Origin: Bacteroidales bacterium UBA4912
GTDB taxonomy: Bacteria; Bacteroidota; Bacteroidia; Bacteroidales; Dysgonomonadaceae
Reading direction: 5' to 3'
Length of the DNA stretch: 17,883 nucleotides
Assembly (NCBI GenBank): GCA_002398875.1
Contig: DHCC01000060.1
Location: 11,644-29,526, forward strand
How positions within the stretch are numbered: the first letter of the stretch is position 1; every line of letters starts with the position of its first letter. Below are positions 1-8,410 of the stretch, one piece after another. A program made the position numbers and the translations under genes. The notes beneath the pieces are model-generated. The model searched no databases, was not told the DNA's origin, and worked only from the letters and a program-made list of their open reading frames with translations.

Positions 1-667
1 TGCATAGCTCATAGCACTCTTTTATATAACCTTCATCAGGGACATACACACCTGCTTCACCCTGAATAGGTTCAACCAGAAAGCCGGCTATGTATTCACC
101 CTTTTCCTGAAGAATTGCTGAAAGTGCATCTGTATTATTATATGGAATAATCTCTATGCCCGGTGTATAAGGTCCATAATCGGCACGTGCATCAGTATCA
201 GTAGAAATTGAAACAATTGTGATTGTTCTTCCATGAAAATTTCCTTCGCAAGCAACAACAATTGCTTTATTTTCAGGAATGCCTTTTTTTTTATATCCCC
301 ATTTACGGGCCAGTTTAAGTGCTGTTTCAACCCCCTCCGCTCCTGTGTTCATAGGAAGCACTTTGTCATAGCCAAAGTAGTCATGTATATACTCTTCGTA
401 CGGACCAAGTGTGTCGTTATAAAATGCTCGTGATGTGAGGCAGAGTGTATCAGCCTGTTCTTTAAGTGCATTTACGATTTTAGGGTGGCAATGACCCTGA
501 TTGACTGCGGAATATGCTGACAGGAAATCAAAATATTTTTTCCCGTCAACATCCCACACATAACATCCCTTGCCACGTGATAGCACAACAGGCAGAGGAT
601 GATAGTTGTGAGCACCGTACTTTTCTTCCTGATCAATGCACTGTTTTGATTTTGGTGACATCATCAT
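1..667 (-). CDS. rocD: Ornithine aminotransferase (ornithine-oxo-acid transaminase), N-terminal part, cut by left edge
   Basis: PLP-dependent class III aminotransferase. It transfers the delta-amino group of ornithine to 2-oxoglutarate, giving glutamate semialdehyde and glutamate, in the cytoplasm (arginine/ornithine/proline interconversion). About 222 codons are present, from the triple ATG at 667-659 to the window edge. The N-terminus carries the ornithine-aminotransferase signature EEKYGAHNYHPLPVVL, followed by YVWDVDGKKYFDFLSAYSAV and NQGHCHPKI. PMNTGAEGVETALKLARKWG (cofactor phosphate region), EGNFHGRT and LVEPIQGEAG come next. The Schiff-base lysine lies beyond the edge, so intactness cannot be judged. 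An in-frame TAG at 682-680 limits the start to one of the three consecutive ATGs; no Shine-Dalgarno is visible. It starts 8 nt after the DUF1080 gene ends, so co-transcription is likely. The family call is firm; the specific substrate rests on the signature. Confidence 0.93.
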   Translation of the reverse strand, partial: MMMSPKSKQCIDQEEKYGAHNYHPLPVVLSRGKGCYVWDVDGKKYFDFLSAYSAVNQGHCHPKIVNALKEQADTLCLTSRAFYNDTLGPYEEYIHDYFGYDKVLPMNTGAEGVETALKLARKWGYKKKGIPENKAIVVACEGNFHGRTITIVSISTDTDARADYGPYTPGIEIIPYNNTDALSAILQEKGEYIAGFLVEPIQGEAGVYVPDEGYIKECYELC

Positions 668-675
668 TTTATCAA

Positions 676-1311
676 TTAACTAATAACCAGATTTCTGAAA
701 TGTATTTCTTTGCCTTCACTCTGGAGGCCAATATGTCCTTCCTTTACATTGCTTGACGCGCTATTTTGAAGTACTCCATTTATATAAATCGTGATATAGC
801 CATCTTCTACAGTAATCTGAACCTTATTCCATTCCCCTGTTGCATTCTCACTTGTTGACTGTTGTTTTTGTAAAACAGGGAATTTTGGTCTTTCTTCTAC
901 TCCCTCGGGTAGTTCATACTCGTTCAGGTCAGCCCCAGCAAGTAATACTAAATCACCGGCTCTTTCTGCTTTTAACTGACATTCTATTCCTTTTGGAAAC
1001 GGATTAGTAGGTTCCTCTATAAGAAAGAATACTCCACTGTTACTTGCTTCACCGGCCCAGCGGTATTCCAGATCAAGTGTGAAATTGGAATATTTATCTA
1101 TTGTGTACATGTAGCCAAGAGGTTCGCCTTTCACAATTATGACGCCATCCTCTGCTGAATAAACTTCCTCGGCAGGAACTGCATCATTTTCCACAACAAA
1201 TTCCCAATTAGACAGGTCTTTGCCATTAAATATCTCACCTGATTTTTGCGTACAGGCTGTTGTCAGAATTACCATCAAAAAAAAGGTTGTGTTTAGTTTT
1301 AATAATTTCAT
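676..1311 (-). CDS. DUF1080 / 3-keto-disaccharide hydrolase-domain lipoprotein
   Basis: A 211-residue exported lipoprotein. Residues 1-20 form a signal peptide with hydrophobic core FFLMVILTTAC, where C20 is the likely lipidated cysteine. The mature part begins with the DUF1080 hallmark IFNGKDLSNWEF, then a jelly-roll body with SNSGVFFLIEEP (about residues 91-102), EWNKVQITVEDGYITIYING near the C-terminus and a closing GHIGLQSEGKEIHFRN. This is PF06439, a concanavalin-like fold. Some Bacteroides members hydrolyse 3-keto-glycosides; many have no assigned substrate. Length is normal for a single-domain member. No SusC/SusD or oxidoreductase partner lies next to it; its only operon neighbour is ornithine aminotransferase, so the metabolic role is not clear from context. 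Confidence 0.88.
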   Translation of the reverse strand: MKLLKLNTTFFLMVILTTACTQKSGEIFNGKDLSNWEFVVENDAVPAEEVYSAEDGVIIVKGEPLGYMYTIDKYSNFTLDLEYRWAGEASNSGVFFLIEEPTNPFPKGIECQLKAERAGDLVLLAGADLNEYELPEGVEERPKFPVLQKQQSTSENATGEWNKVQITVEDGYITIYINGVLQNSASSNVKEGHIGLQSEGKEIHFRNLVIS

Positions 1312-1373
1312 ACGTAAGAAATAAATATTAATTAATTGTTTAGATCTGATTATGTTAATTATTCAAGTATTCA

Positions 1374-1381
1374 CAAAAATA
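1374..1381 (-). promoter_or_regulatory. Candidate -7 box for the DUF1080-rocD pair
   Basis: On the minus strand TATTTTTG (1381 down to 1374) matches the Bacteroidota -7 consensus TAnnTTTG. A TTTG at 1398-1395 lies only 13 nt upstream, closer than the usual 17-23 nt, so the -33 element is weak. It would place the transcript start about 57 nt before the DUF1080 ATG. Confidence 0.35.
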
Positions 1382-1477
1382 CACTTTTTATTTACAAAAA
1401 TGAATGTTCAGTGTTAAATATATGATTTATTATGCTTCAGACTGTTATGACAGAGACTACTAAAAAAGCGAAAAAGA

Positions 1478-1508
1478 TTGTGAGATAGTTTGGAAATGCA
1501 TAAATTTG
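1478..1508 (+). promoter_or_regulatory. Bacteroidota sigma-ABfr-type promoter of porX-tsaE
   Basis: TTG at 1478-1480, a 20-nt spacer, then TAAATTTG at 1501-1508, an exact TAnnTTTG. This is a near-ideal housekeeping promoter. Transcription should begin about 1514-1516, leaving a 5' leader of about 35 nt before the porX ATG at 1549. The leader has no Shine-Dalgarno; it is A-rich just before the ATG, as is common in this phylum. Confidence 0.75.
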
Positions 1509-1548
1509 CCCCATAAGGGTAAGCATGCATTCCTGGTTGTAATAAAAA

Positions 1549-3114
1549 ATGAATAAAGCACAATTTCTCTGGGTCGATGATGAGATAGACCTCCTGAAGC
1601 CACATATACTTTTTCTTAAAGAAAAGGGATATTCGACGGAATGCGCCACCAATGGTCAAGATGCAATCGAAAAGTGCAATTCTAAGACCTATGATTTAAT
1701 TTTCCTTGATGAAAATATGCCTGGTCTGACAGGACTTGAGACTCTTGCTGAATTAAAAGAGAATTCGCCTAATGTACCTGTTGTTATGATCACAAAAAGT
1801 GAAGATGAGGGCATTATGGATAAGGCTATCGGAAAAAAAATTGCAGACTATCTGATTAAACCTGTCAATCCTACACAGGTGCTAACAACAATTAAAAAAA
1901 TTCTCGAAAAAAAAAGACTTGTTTCTGACAATGTCTCTGAAAGCTACAGAGAAGATTATGGCAAGTTGAATACTGCAATTGAAAGTTGTCGCTCTGCTGA
2001 TGACTGGATAGAAGTGTACAAAAAACTTGTGTATTGGGAGGTAGAACTGGAGAGATATGATTATCCGGTAAAAGAGCTGCCTAAGCTACAGAAGGCAGAA
2101 GCGAATATTTCTTTTGCCAAGTTCATAAAGGCAAATTACAAAAAATGGATAACTCCTGAATTAAACACTAATGTGGTAAATTCCAACAATCCTGTTGTAA
2201 GTCCCACATTGTTTGAAAAACATGTCTTTCCTTTTTTGGATAAGGGTGATAAGCTGTTTTTTATTTTAATAGACAATTTTCGCCTTGATCAGTGGGAAAT
2301 AGTAAAAGATACAACTCTTGAAGATTTCGATTGTAACGAAAATGTTTATTTCAGTATCCTGCCAACCGCAACACCTTATTCACGAAACAGTATCTTTTCC
2401 GGACTAATGCCTGCTCAGATTTCAGAGATTTATCCCGAAATGTGGGTGGAAGAAACAGACGAAGAAGGTAAGAATAAACTAGAAGAACAACTTATCAGAT
2501 CACATCTGCAAAGAACGGGAAGAACAAAAACATTTTCGTATCATAAAATCAACAATAACAGAGATGGAGATAAAATTATAGGTAAGTTTCACGAACTTGA
2601 GAAGTATGACCTTAACGTAATTGTTTATAATTTTATCGACATGGTTTCGCACGCCAGGACAGAGTCGAAAATGTTGAGAGAACTTTTTCCTGATGAGGTG
2701 TCTTACCGTTCACTAACCAGGTCATGGTTTTTGCACTCTCCTCTTTCTTCTCTCCTAAAGAAGTTAAGAGCAGCCGGTTACAAAGCAATAATAACGACAG
2801 ACCATGGCTCAATACGCGTGAAAAATGGCTTGAAAGTAGTTGGTGACAGAAATACAAACACTAATTTGCGTTACAAGCTTGGCAAGAGTCTGGCTTATGA
2901 TCCTAAAAAAGTTTACGACATAATTCATCCGGGTAACTATGGTTTACCGGAACCAAATATAAGTACGAGATATATTTTTGCGCAAAATAGTGATTTTTTT
3001 GTCTACCAAAATAATTATAGTCAAGTAGAGTCATATTTTGAAAATACTTTTCAGCATGGGGGTATTTCAATGGAAGAGATGATGATACCTATTGTTATAT
3101 TAAATCCAAAATAG
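1549..3114 (+). CDS. porX: PorX-family response regulator with PglZ (alkaline phosphatase superfamily) output domain
   Basis: A 521-residue cytoplasmic two-component regulator. Residues 1-120 are a complete receiver domain: acidic pair D10/D11, phospho-acceptor D54 in FLDENMPG, T82 and K104 in LIKP. A helical linker (about 125-200) leads to a PglZ domain (about 215-520). The metal-centre residues of the alkaline phosphatase superfamily all appear present: D242 in LIDNFRLDQW, T273/T275 in LPTATPYSR, D364 and H368 in FIDMVSHAR, D418-H419 in TTDHGS, and H503 in QHGGIS. In Porphyromonas gingivalis PorX works with the kinase PorY and controls the type IX secretion system; its PglZ domain has been reported as a zinc-dependent phosphodiesterase acting on oligonucleotides. 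No kinase or secretion gene is in this window, so that role here is inferred from homology. Length matches the family. Confidence 0.93.
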   Translation: MNKAQFLWVDDEIDLLKPHILFLKEKGYSTECATNGQDAIEKCNSKTYDLIFLDENMPGLTGLETLAELKENSPNVPVVMITKSEDEGIMDKAIGKKIADYLIKPVNPTQVLTTIKKILEKKRLVSDNVSESYREDYGKLNTAIESCRSADDWIEVYKKLVYWEVELERYDYPVKELPKLQKAEANISFAKFIKANYKKWITPELNTNVVNSNNPVVSPTLFEKHVFPFLDKGDKLFFILIDNFRLDQWEIVKDTTLEDFDCNENVYFSILPTATPYSRNSIFSGLMPAQISEIYPEMWVEETDEEGKNKLEEQLIRSHLQRTGRTKTFSYHKINNNRDGDKIIGKFHELEKYDLNVIVYNFIDMVSHARTESKMLRELFPDEVSYRSLTRSWFLHSPLSSLLKKLRAAGYKAIITTDHGSIRVKNGLKVVGDRNTNTNLRYKLGKSLAYDPKKVYDIIHPGNYGLPEPNISTRYIFAQNSDFFVYQNNYSQVESYFENTFQHGGISMEEMMIPIVILNPK

Positions 3115-3120
3115 TACGTT

Positions 3121-3534
3121 GTGGAAATTGTAATAGAAAATATAAAAGATATTAGATCAGCTGCCAAAGAATTTATTAAAGTTATGGGTGACAACAAGGT
3201 TTTCGCTTTTCACGGAAGCATGGGTGCAGGTAAAACAACTTTCATAAAAGCAGTTTGTGAGGAGTTGGGTGTAATAGAAGCTGTAAGTAGTCCCACCTTT
3301 GCAATCATCAATGAGTATAAAGATGGTGAGGGTAGACCAATATTCCATTTCGATTTCTACCGCATAAATAAACTGGAAGAGGTTTATGATTTTGGTTATG
3401 AAGATTACTTTTATAGTGGCAACTTATGTTTTATTGAATGGCCGGAACTGGTTGAATCTATTTTACCTGAGAATACAGTGAAAATATCAATACAGGAACA
3501 GGATGATGGCAGTAGAAATATTAAAAGCATATAA
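3121..3534 (+). CDS. tsaE: tRNA threonylcarbamoyladenosine biosynthesis ATPase TsaE
   Basis: A 137-residue P-loop ATPase that works with TsaB and TsaD to make the t6A37 modification on ANN-decoding tRNAs. Walker A is GSMGAGKT at residues 32-39, followed by the switch-like SSPTF at 56-60, HFDFYRI with D78 as the Walker B-type aspartate, and the family-specific CFIEWPE at 103-109. The start is a GTG at 3121; the next possible ATG (codon 22) would delete the first strand before the P-loop, so GTG is preferred. It begins 6 nt after the porX stop and almost certainly shares its transcript. Typical family length is about 140-150 residues, so nothing is missing. Confidence 0.94.
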   Translation: MEIVIENIKDIRSAAKEFIKVMGDNKVFAFHGSMGAGKTTFIKAVCEELGVIEAVSSPTFAIINEYKDGEGRPIFHFDFYRINKLEEVYDFGYEDYFYSGNLCFIEWPELVESILPENTVKISIQEQDDGSRNIKSI

Positions 3535-3645
3535 ATAAATATATAACCTTGTTTTAAACGAAAAAGTAAAATATAGCTCTTATTGAAACAAAACTATAAT
3601 ATAAATACATAATATATTGTATATTAGTATTACAAAAAATATAGA

Positions 3646-5706
3646 ATGAAAAAATATATTGTTGCTTTCATTGTAATGATTTCCTCTTTTTCCTCAATTG
3701 CGCAGGTTGACACAGATCGTGTAATGATTATTGGTAAGAATGCGTTATACTTTGAGGATTATGTTTTGGCTATTCAATACTTTAATCAGATTATCACAGC
3801 AAAACCATATTTAGCGGAGCCTTACTATTTCAGAGCTGTTTCGAAATTTATGCTAGATGATTTTAAGGGTGCTGAGGAAGATGCTTCAGCTTGTTTACAG
3901 CGCAACCCATACTATACTGCTGCATATCAACTCAGAGGTGCAGCTCGGCAGAATCAGGAAAAATATGAAGATTCTGCTGCGGATTATCAGAGAAGTCTGG
4001 AGTTCTATCCTGAAGACAAAATTACACTCGTAAATATGGGTATTGTAAATATTGAGATGGAGCAATATGATATTGCAGATAAGTTTTTTGATGTATTAAT
4101 TCGCCGTTTTCCCGATTATACACCCGGATATCTTGCTCGTTCACACATGTATCTTCAGATGAAAGATACAACAAGTGCATTGGCGGATCTTAACAAAGCT
4201 ATTGAAATTGATCCATATACTTCACAATCTTTCTCTACACGCGGGATTCTTTATTTTCAGCAAAGTGAGTATAATATGGCTCTTGCTGATTTAGATGAAG
4301 CAATCAGACTGGATCCATATTTTGAAGGAAACTATATAAACAGAGGTTTGGTCAAATATTATCTTAACGATCTAAGGGGGGCAATGGCTGATTATGACAG
4401 GGTGATTGAGATGGACGAAGATAATCTTATTGCACGTTTCAACCGAGGATTACTAAGAGCTCAGGTAGCGGATAATAATAGGGCTATAAGAGATTTCGAT
4501 AAAGTTATTGAATTACAGCCGGATAACACTATTGCATATCTAAACAGGTCAATTTTAAATAATGAGATAGGTAATCTGGAAGGTTCATTAAGTGACCTTA
4601 ATATAGTTTTGGAGACTCACCCGGATTTTTTTACGGGGTATTACATGCGCTCTCAGTTGAAGCGTGAATTAAATGACTTGAGAGGTGCGGAAAGGGATTA
4701 CAACCTTGCCAGAAATCTGGAAGCTAATGCTCATACCTCTTCTTTGAGTAATACTGAATTAGCTGATGCTTCTGGTACCACTGAGAAGAAAGAGACACGT
4801 GATCAAACTGACCTTGATATAGAAAAATTTAATTTACTTGTAACAGCCGGTGAAGAAGATTCAGAGACAACAAAGTATCAGCGACAGAGCAGGGGTAGGG
4901 TTCAGAACATGAACGTGCCAGTTGAGCTGGAGCCAAAATTTGTGCTTACTTACTATGAGAGCAGTTTTGATGTTCGAAGACCTGTTTACTACTCCGAAAC
5001 GATGGAGAGGGCAAACAACAGACTAAGTCTAGATTGGATTCTTAAAGTCACTAATAATGAGGCTCCATTAAATGAAGTGCAAATTCAGACTCATTTCAGG
5101 TCTATTCAAGATTATTCAGGAAGAATTGAGTCTGAGCCCCATAATGCATATCTTTATTTCGGTAGAGGAATGGACTTTATGCAGATCCAGGATTATGAAA
5201 ATGCAATTAAAGATATGGATAAGGCTGTTGAGTTGAGTCCGGATTTACTTGTAGGGTATTTTGCACGTGCTATTTTGCGTACTGCACAGTTGGAATATGA
5301 TTATAAACTCTCGGGTGAATCTGCCTTTTCTGACATTGGCAAGAATAATGTGATTACCGGTCTCAATGATATTACAGGAAAACTTAAACTGCCTGAAATA
5401 TCAATAAAATCTGTTCAATATGACGAAATCCTCAAGGAGTATGAAGAGATAATTCGTATTGATCCTGATTTTATTTACGCTTACTATAATCGTGCAGAGA
5501 TATTTACTATCGAAAAAGATTATCGTGCAGCAATCACAGATTATACCAAAGCAATTGAGATTGAACCTCAGTTTGCCGAGGCTTATTTCAATCGTGGTAT
5601 CTCAAAATTGGCAATAGGTGAAACTTCTGAAGGTTTGGATGATCTTCGTAAAGCGGGTGAACTTGGTATAGTGCAATCATATAGCATAATAAAGAGGATG
5701 CAATAG
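3646..5706 (+). CDS. Exported tetratricopeptide-repeat protein
   Basis: A 686-residue protein with signal peptide (residues 1-20, ending SSIAQ) and no lipobox, so probably periplasmic or surface-associated. About ten TPR units fill residues 24-360, with typical pairs such as YLARSHMYLQMKDTTSALAD and the A...DPY spacing. A non-TPR island covers about 361-500: a polar stretch rich in T, E, D and K, then a region with YYESSFDVRRPVYYSE and a helix. Three or four more TPRs occupy about 501-680, ending at ISKLAIGETSEGLDDLRKAG. No catalytic motif is visible; such proteins usually act as scaffolds. The 111 nt upstream are very AT-rich and hold no exact TAnnTTTG box. It precedes thrS by 58 nt, but thrS appears to have its own promoter. 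Function unknown. Confidence 0.88.
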   Translation: MKKYIVAFIVMISSFSSIAQVDTDRVMIIGKNALYFEDYVLAIQYFNQIITAKPYLAEPYYFRAVSKFMLDDFKGAEEDASACLQRNPYYTAAYQLRGAARQNQEKYEDSAADYQRSLEFYPEDKITLVNMGIVNIEMEQYDIADKFFDVLIRRFPDYTPGYLARSHMYLQMKDTTSALADLNKAIEIDPYTSQSFSTRGILYFQQSEYNMALADLDEAIRLDPYFEGNYINRGLVKYYLNDLRGAMADYDRVIEMDEDNLIARFNRGLLRAQVADNNRAIRDFDKVIELQPDNTIAYLNRSILNNEIGNLEGSLSDLNIVLETHPDFFTGYYMRSQLKRELNDLRGAERDYNLARNLEANAHTSSLSNTELADASGTTEKKETRDQTDLDIEKFNLLVTAGEEDSETTKYQRQSRGRVQNMNVPVELEPKFVLTYYESSFDVRRPVYYSETMERANNRLSLDWILKVTNNEAPLNEVQIQTHFRSIQDYSGRIESEPHNAYLYFGRGMDFMQIQDYENAIKDMDKAVELSPDLLVGYFARAILRTAQLEYDYKLSGESAFSDIGKNNVITGLNDITGKLKLPEISIKSVQYDEILKEYEEIIRIDPDFIYAYYNRAEIFTIEKDYRAAITDYTKAIEIEPQFAEAYFNRGISKLAIGETSEGLDDLRKAGELGIVQSYSIIKRMQ

Positions 5707-5727
5707 AATTAATTTCCACAAAATAAC

Positions 5728-5735
5728 TACATTTG
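5728..5735 (+). promoter_or_regulatory. Candidate -7 box for thrS
   Basis: TACATTTG is an exact TAnnTTTG. The expected -33 TTG is not seen at 17-23 nt upstream (only AATT around 5707-5710), so the element is incomplete. A start near 5741 would leave a leader of about 24 nt, too short for an E. coli-style ThrRS operator or a T-box. Confidence 0.5.
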
Positions 5736-5764
5736 CATTACGAAAAGAAAAATAATTAATTAAA

Positions 5765-7720
5765 ATGATAAAAATTACATTTCCTGATGCTTCGGTAAGG
5801 GAATATGAAAAAGGTGTTACAGGATTAGAGATAGCTCAGGACATCAGTCGTCGTCTGGCTCAAGATGCTCTTGCAATTAGCGTTAACGGTGAAACATGGG
5901 ATTTAACACGCCCTATTTATGATGATGCTGATGTTAATATATTGAAGTGGGAAGATGCTGAAGGCAAACATGCATACTGGCATTCATCTGCTCATCTTAT
6001 GGCAGAAGCACTTCAGGAGATATATCCGGGTATAAAGTTTGGAATAGGACCAGCTATCGAAAACGGTTTTTACTATGATGTCGATCCGGGAGAAGGTGTT
6101 TCTATCAAAGAAGCTGATTTCCCGGTTATCGAGAAAAAGATGATGGAGCTTATAGCTGCAAAAGAAGAGATACGCAGAGAAAGTATTTCAAAAAAAGATG
6201 CAGTGAAGAAGTTCTCAGATCGTGATGAGAGCTACAAGGTTGAACTTATCAATGAGCTGGAAGATGGAACAATAACCACTTACACTCAAGGTAAATTCAC
6301 CGATTTGTGCAGGGGCCCACATGTTCCGAATACATCTTATATCAAAGCAGTTAAAGTGTTATCTGCAGCAGGTGCATACTGGAGGGGTGACGAGAAACGT
6401 CCGCAGTTAACCCGTCTTTATGGTATCACTTTTCCAAAAAAGAAGATGCTGGATGAATATCTTGAGTTGCTTGAAGAGGCAAAAAAACGTGATCATAGGA
6501 AGATAGGAAAGGAACTTCAGTTATTTACTTTTTCTCCAACAGTCGGATCGGGACTCCCATTGTGGCTTCCTAAAGGTACTCAGCTGCGTTTGCGTCTCGA
6601 AGATTTCCTGAAAAAGATTCAGCGTGAGTTTGATTATGATCAGGTGATTACACCACATATCGGTCATAAACAGCTTTATGTGACATCTGGTCATTACGCA
6701 AAATATGGAGAGGATTCCTTTAAGCCAATTAAAACACCCGAAGAGGGGGAAGAGTTTTTGTTGAAACCAATGAACTGTCCTCACCATTGTGAGATATATA
6801 AGTCATTCCCTCATTCTTATAAAGATTTACCTCTGCGACTAGCTGAATTTGGCACAGTGTACCGTTACGAAAAAAGTGGTGAATTACACGGACTGACAAG
6901 AGTGCGTGGATTCACTCAGGATGATGCTCATATATTTTGTACACCTGACCAGGTAAAAGACGAGTTCCTTAAGGTAGTTGATATTATTTTTATTATATTT
7001 AATGCATTAGACTTCAAGAATTTCGAGGCACAGATATCTCTCCGCGATCCTAATGACAAAGATAAATATATTGGATCTGATGAAAATTGGGAGAAGGCTG
7101 AGCGTGCAATAGTTGAAGCATGTGAAGAAAAAGGCTTGAAAACTAAGATTGAGCTTGGAGAAGCGGCTTTTTACGGACCAAAACTGGACTTTATGGTCAA
7201 GGATGCATTGGGCAGACGCTGGCAGCTGGGCACTATACAGGTTGATTACAATCTGCCCGAACGATTTGAACTTGAATATACAGGTGCAGACAACCAGAAA
7301 CACCGTCCGGTGATGATTCACAGAGCTCCTTTTGGTTCTATGGAAAGATTCGTGGCCTTGCTTATCGAACATACAGCAGGTAAATTCCCTCTATGGCTTG
7401 CACCTACACAAGCTGTAGTCCTTCCGGTGAGTGAGAAATTCAACGATTATGCTTATGATATTGTGAAAGTGCTCAAGAAAAATGATATTCGTGCAGAGGT
7501 TGATGACCGTAACGAGAAAGTAGGCCGTAAAATTCGCGATAATGAACTTAAACGTATACCTTATTTGTTAATAGTCGGAGAGAAAGAGTCAGAAAATGAG
7601 GAGGTTTCGGTAAGAAAACAGGGAGGAGAAGATAAAGGTACAGTAAAATTGAGTATATTTGTAGAAGATATACAAGCTGAAGTGGAAGAGATGATGAATG
7701 CCGGTAGATCCGACATGTAA
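5765..7720 (+). CDS. thrS: Threonyl-tRNA synthetase
   Basis: A 651-residue class II synthetase that charges tRNA-Thr. Domains in order: TGS (1-62); N-terminal editing/SAD domain with H73-SSA-H77 and C182-RGP-H186, which hydrolyse Ser-tRNA-Thr; catalytic core (about 245-540); anticodon-binding domain (about 545-645). The core zinc ligands are C338 in MNCPHHCEIY, H389 in TQDDAH and H519 in MIHRAPFGS. Motif 2 is seen in FGTVYRYEKSGELHGLTRVR and motif 3 in GSMERFVALLIEH. All domains are complete and length is standard. It heads the conserved thrS-infC-rpmI-rplT arrangement, with 70 nt to infC. Confidence 0.98.
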   Translation: MIKITFPDASVREYEKGVTGLEIAQDISRRLAQDALAISVNGETWDLTRPIYDDADVNILKWEDAEGKHAYWHSSAHLMAEALQEIYPGIKFGIGPAIENGFYYDVDPGEGVSIKEADFPVIEKKMMELIAAKEEIRRESISKKDAVKKFSDRDESYKVELINELEDGTITTYTQGKFTDLCRGPHVPNTSYIKAVKVLSAAGAYWRGDEKRPQLTRLYGITFPKKKMLDEYLELLEEAKKRDHRKIGKELQLFTFSPTVGSGLPLWLPKGTQLRLRLEDFLKKIQREFDYDQVITPHIGHKQLYVTSGHYAKYGEDSFKPIKTPEEGEEFLLKPMNCPHHCEIYKSFPHSYKDLPLRLAEFGTVYRYEKSGELHGLTRVRGFTQDDAHIFCTPDQVKDEFLKVVDIIFIIFNALDFKNFEAQISLRDPNDKDKYIGSDENWEKAERAIVEACEEKGLKTKIELGEAAFYGPKLDFMVKDALGRRWQLGTIQVDYNLPERFELEYTGADNQKHRPVMIHRAPFGSMERFVALLIEHTAGKFPLWLAPTQAVVLPVSEKFNDYAYDIVKVLKKNDIRAEVDDRNEKVGRKIRDNELKRIPYLLIVGEKESENEEVSVRKQGGEDKGTVKLSIFVEDIQAEVEEMMNAGRSDM

Positions 7721-7790
7721 TAATTTACTTAACAAAAGAATAATAATTATTTAAAGAAATTTTAGTAACAGAAAAAATTAAAAGTATTGA

Positions 7791-8348
7791 ATGAGAAATA
7801 ACTCAAAAGATCAACATCGAATTAATGAACGAATAAGAGTTCCTGAAGTAAGATTAGTAGGAGATAATGTAACTGAGGGTATTTATCCTACTAGAGAAGC
7901 AATGAGAATAGCAGATGAACAGGAACTTGATCTGGTTGAAATTGCACCAATGGCCAATCCTCCGGTATGCAGGATCACAGATTATCAGAAGTTTGTATAT
8001 CAGCAAAAGAAAAAGCAGAAGGAGCAAAAAGCTAAAGCTGTTAAGGTTACAGTAAAAGAAATCAGATTTGGTCCTCAAACTGATGATCACGATTATAACT
8101 TTAAACTAAAACATGCTAAAAACTTTCTGAAAGAAGGCTCAAAAGTAAAAGCTTTTGTGTTTTTCAGGGGGCGTTCAATTCTTTTTAAGGACCAGGGTGA
8201 GGTATTGCTTTTGCGCTTTGCCAACGATTTGGAAGATTATGCAAAAGTAGAACACATGCCTATTATGGAAGGTAAAAGAATGTCAATTATGCTGACACCA
8301 AAGAAAGGAGCGGCAACCGCCAAGAAAGAAAACACAGGTAATGAGTAA
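7791..8348 (+). CDS. infC: Translation initiation factor IF-3
   Basis: A 185-residue factor that binds the 30S subunit, blocks premature 50S joining and checks initiator tRNA and start codon. The N-domain starts RINERIRVPEVRLVGDN and contains DLVEIAPMANPPVCRITDY; a lysine-rich linker (about 65-85) leads to the C-domain with VKEIRFGPQTDDHDYNFKLK and VKAFVFFRGR. An in-frame TGA lies directly before the ATG, fixing the start. So the start is a plain ATG, unlike the AUU start behind IF3 autoregulation in enterobacteria. The C-terminal tail is short and polar. It lies 70 nt after thrS and 123 nt before rpmI. Confidence 0.97.
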   Translation: MRNNSKDQHRINERIRVPEVRLVGDNVTEGIYPTREAMRIADEQELDLVEIAPMANPPVCRITDYQKFVYQQKKKQKEQKAKAVKVTVKEIRFGPQTDDHDYNFKLKHAKNFLKEGSKVKAFVFFRGRSILFKDQGEVLLLRFANDLEDYAKVEHMPIMEGKRMSIMLTPKKGAATAKKENTGNE

Positions 8349-8379
8349 TATCTTCCGATATAAAAATAACTGATATTAC

Positions 8380-8410
8380 TTGTGTAACGAAAATAAAATC
8401 ATTACTTTTG
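8380..8410 (+). promoter_or_regulatory. Promoter of rpmI-rplT
   Basis: TTG at 8380-8382, a spacer of exactly 20 nt, then TACTTTTG at 8403-8410, an exact TAnnTTTG. The same geometry is found at the porX promoter. Transcription should begin about 8416-8418, giving a leader of about 55 nt before rpmI. It lets the two ribosomal proteins be made independently of thrS-infC. Confidence 0.75.

Noticed and set aside
233..756. Plus-strand open frames at 233-433 and 514-756
   Set aside because: They lie antisense to ornithine aminotransferase (and, for the second, the end of DUF1080), and have cysteine- and phenylalanine-rich sequences without domain character.
1414..1659. Minus-strand open frames upstream of and overlapping the start of porX
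   Set aside because: They overlap the porX promoter and coding start, show no recognisable domain and have unlikely composition.
3535..3645. AT-rich gap before the TPR gene, considered for promoter, tRNA or terminator
   Set aside because: No exact TAnnTTTG with a -33 partner, no cloverleaf and only a weak TTGTTT/AAACAA repeat with a long loop.
7007..7372. Minus-strand open frame of 121 codons inside thrS
   Set aside because: It is fully antisense to the conserved catalytic core of threonyl-tRNA synthetase; a reading-frame shadow.
7786..7793. ATT near the infC start, considered as an AUU start like that of E. coli infC
   Set aside because: It is out of frame, and an in-frame TGA sits directly before the ATG at 7791.
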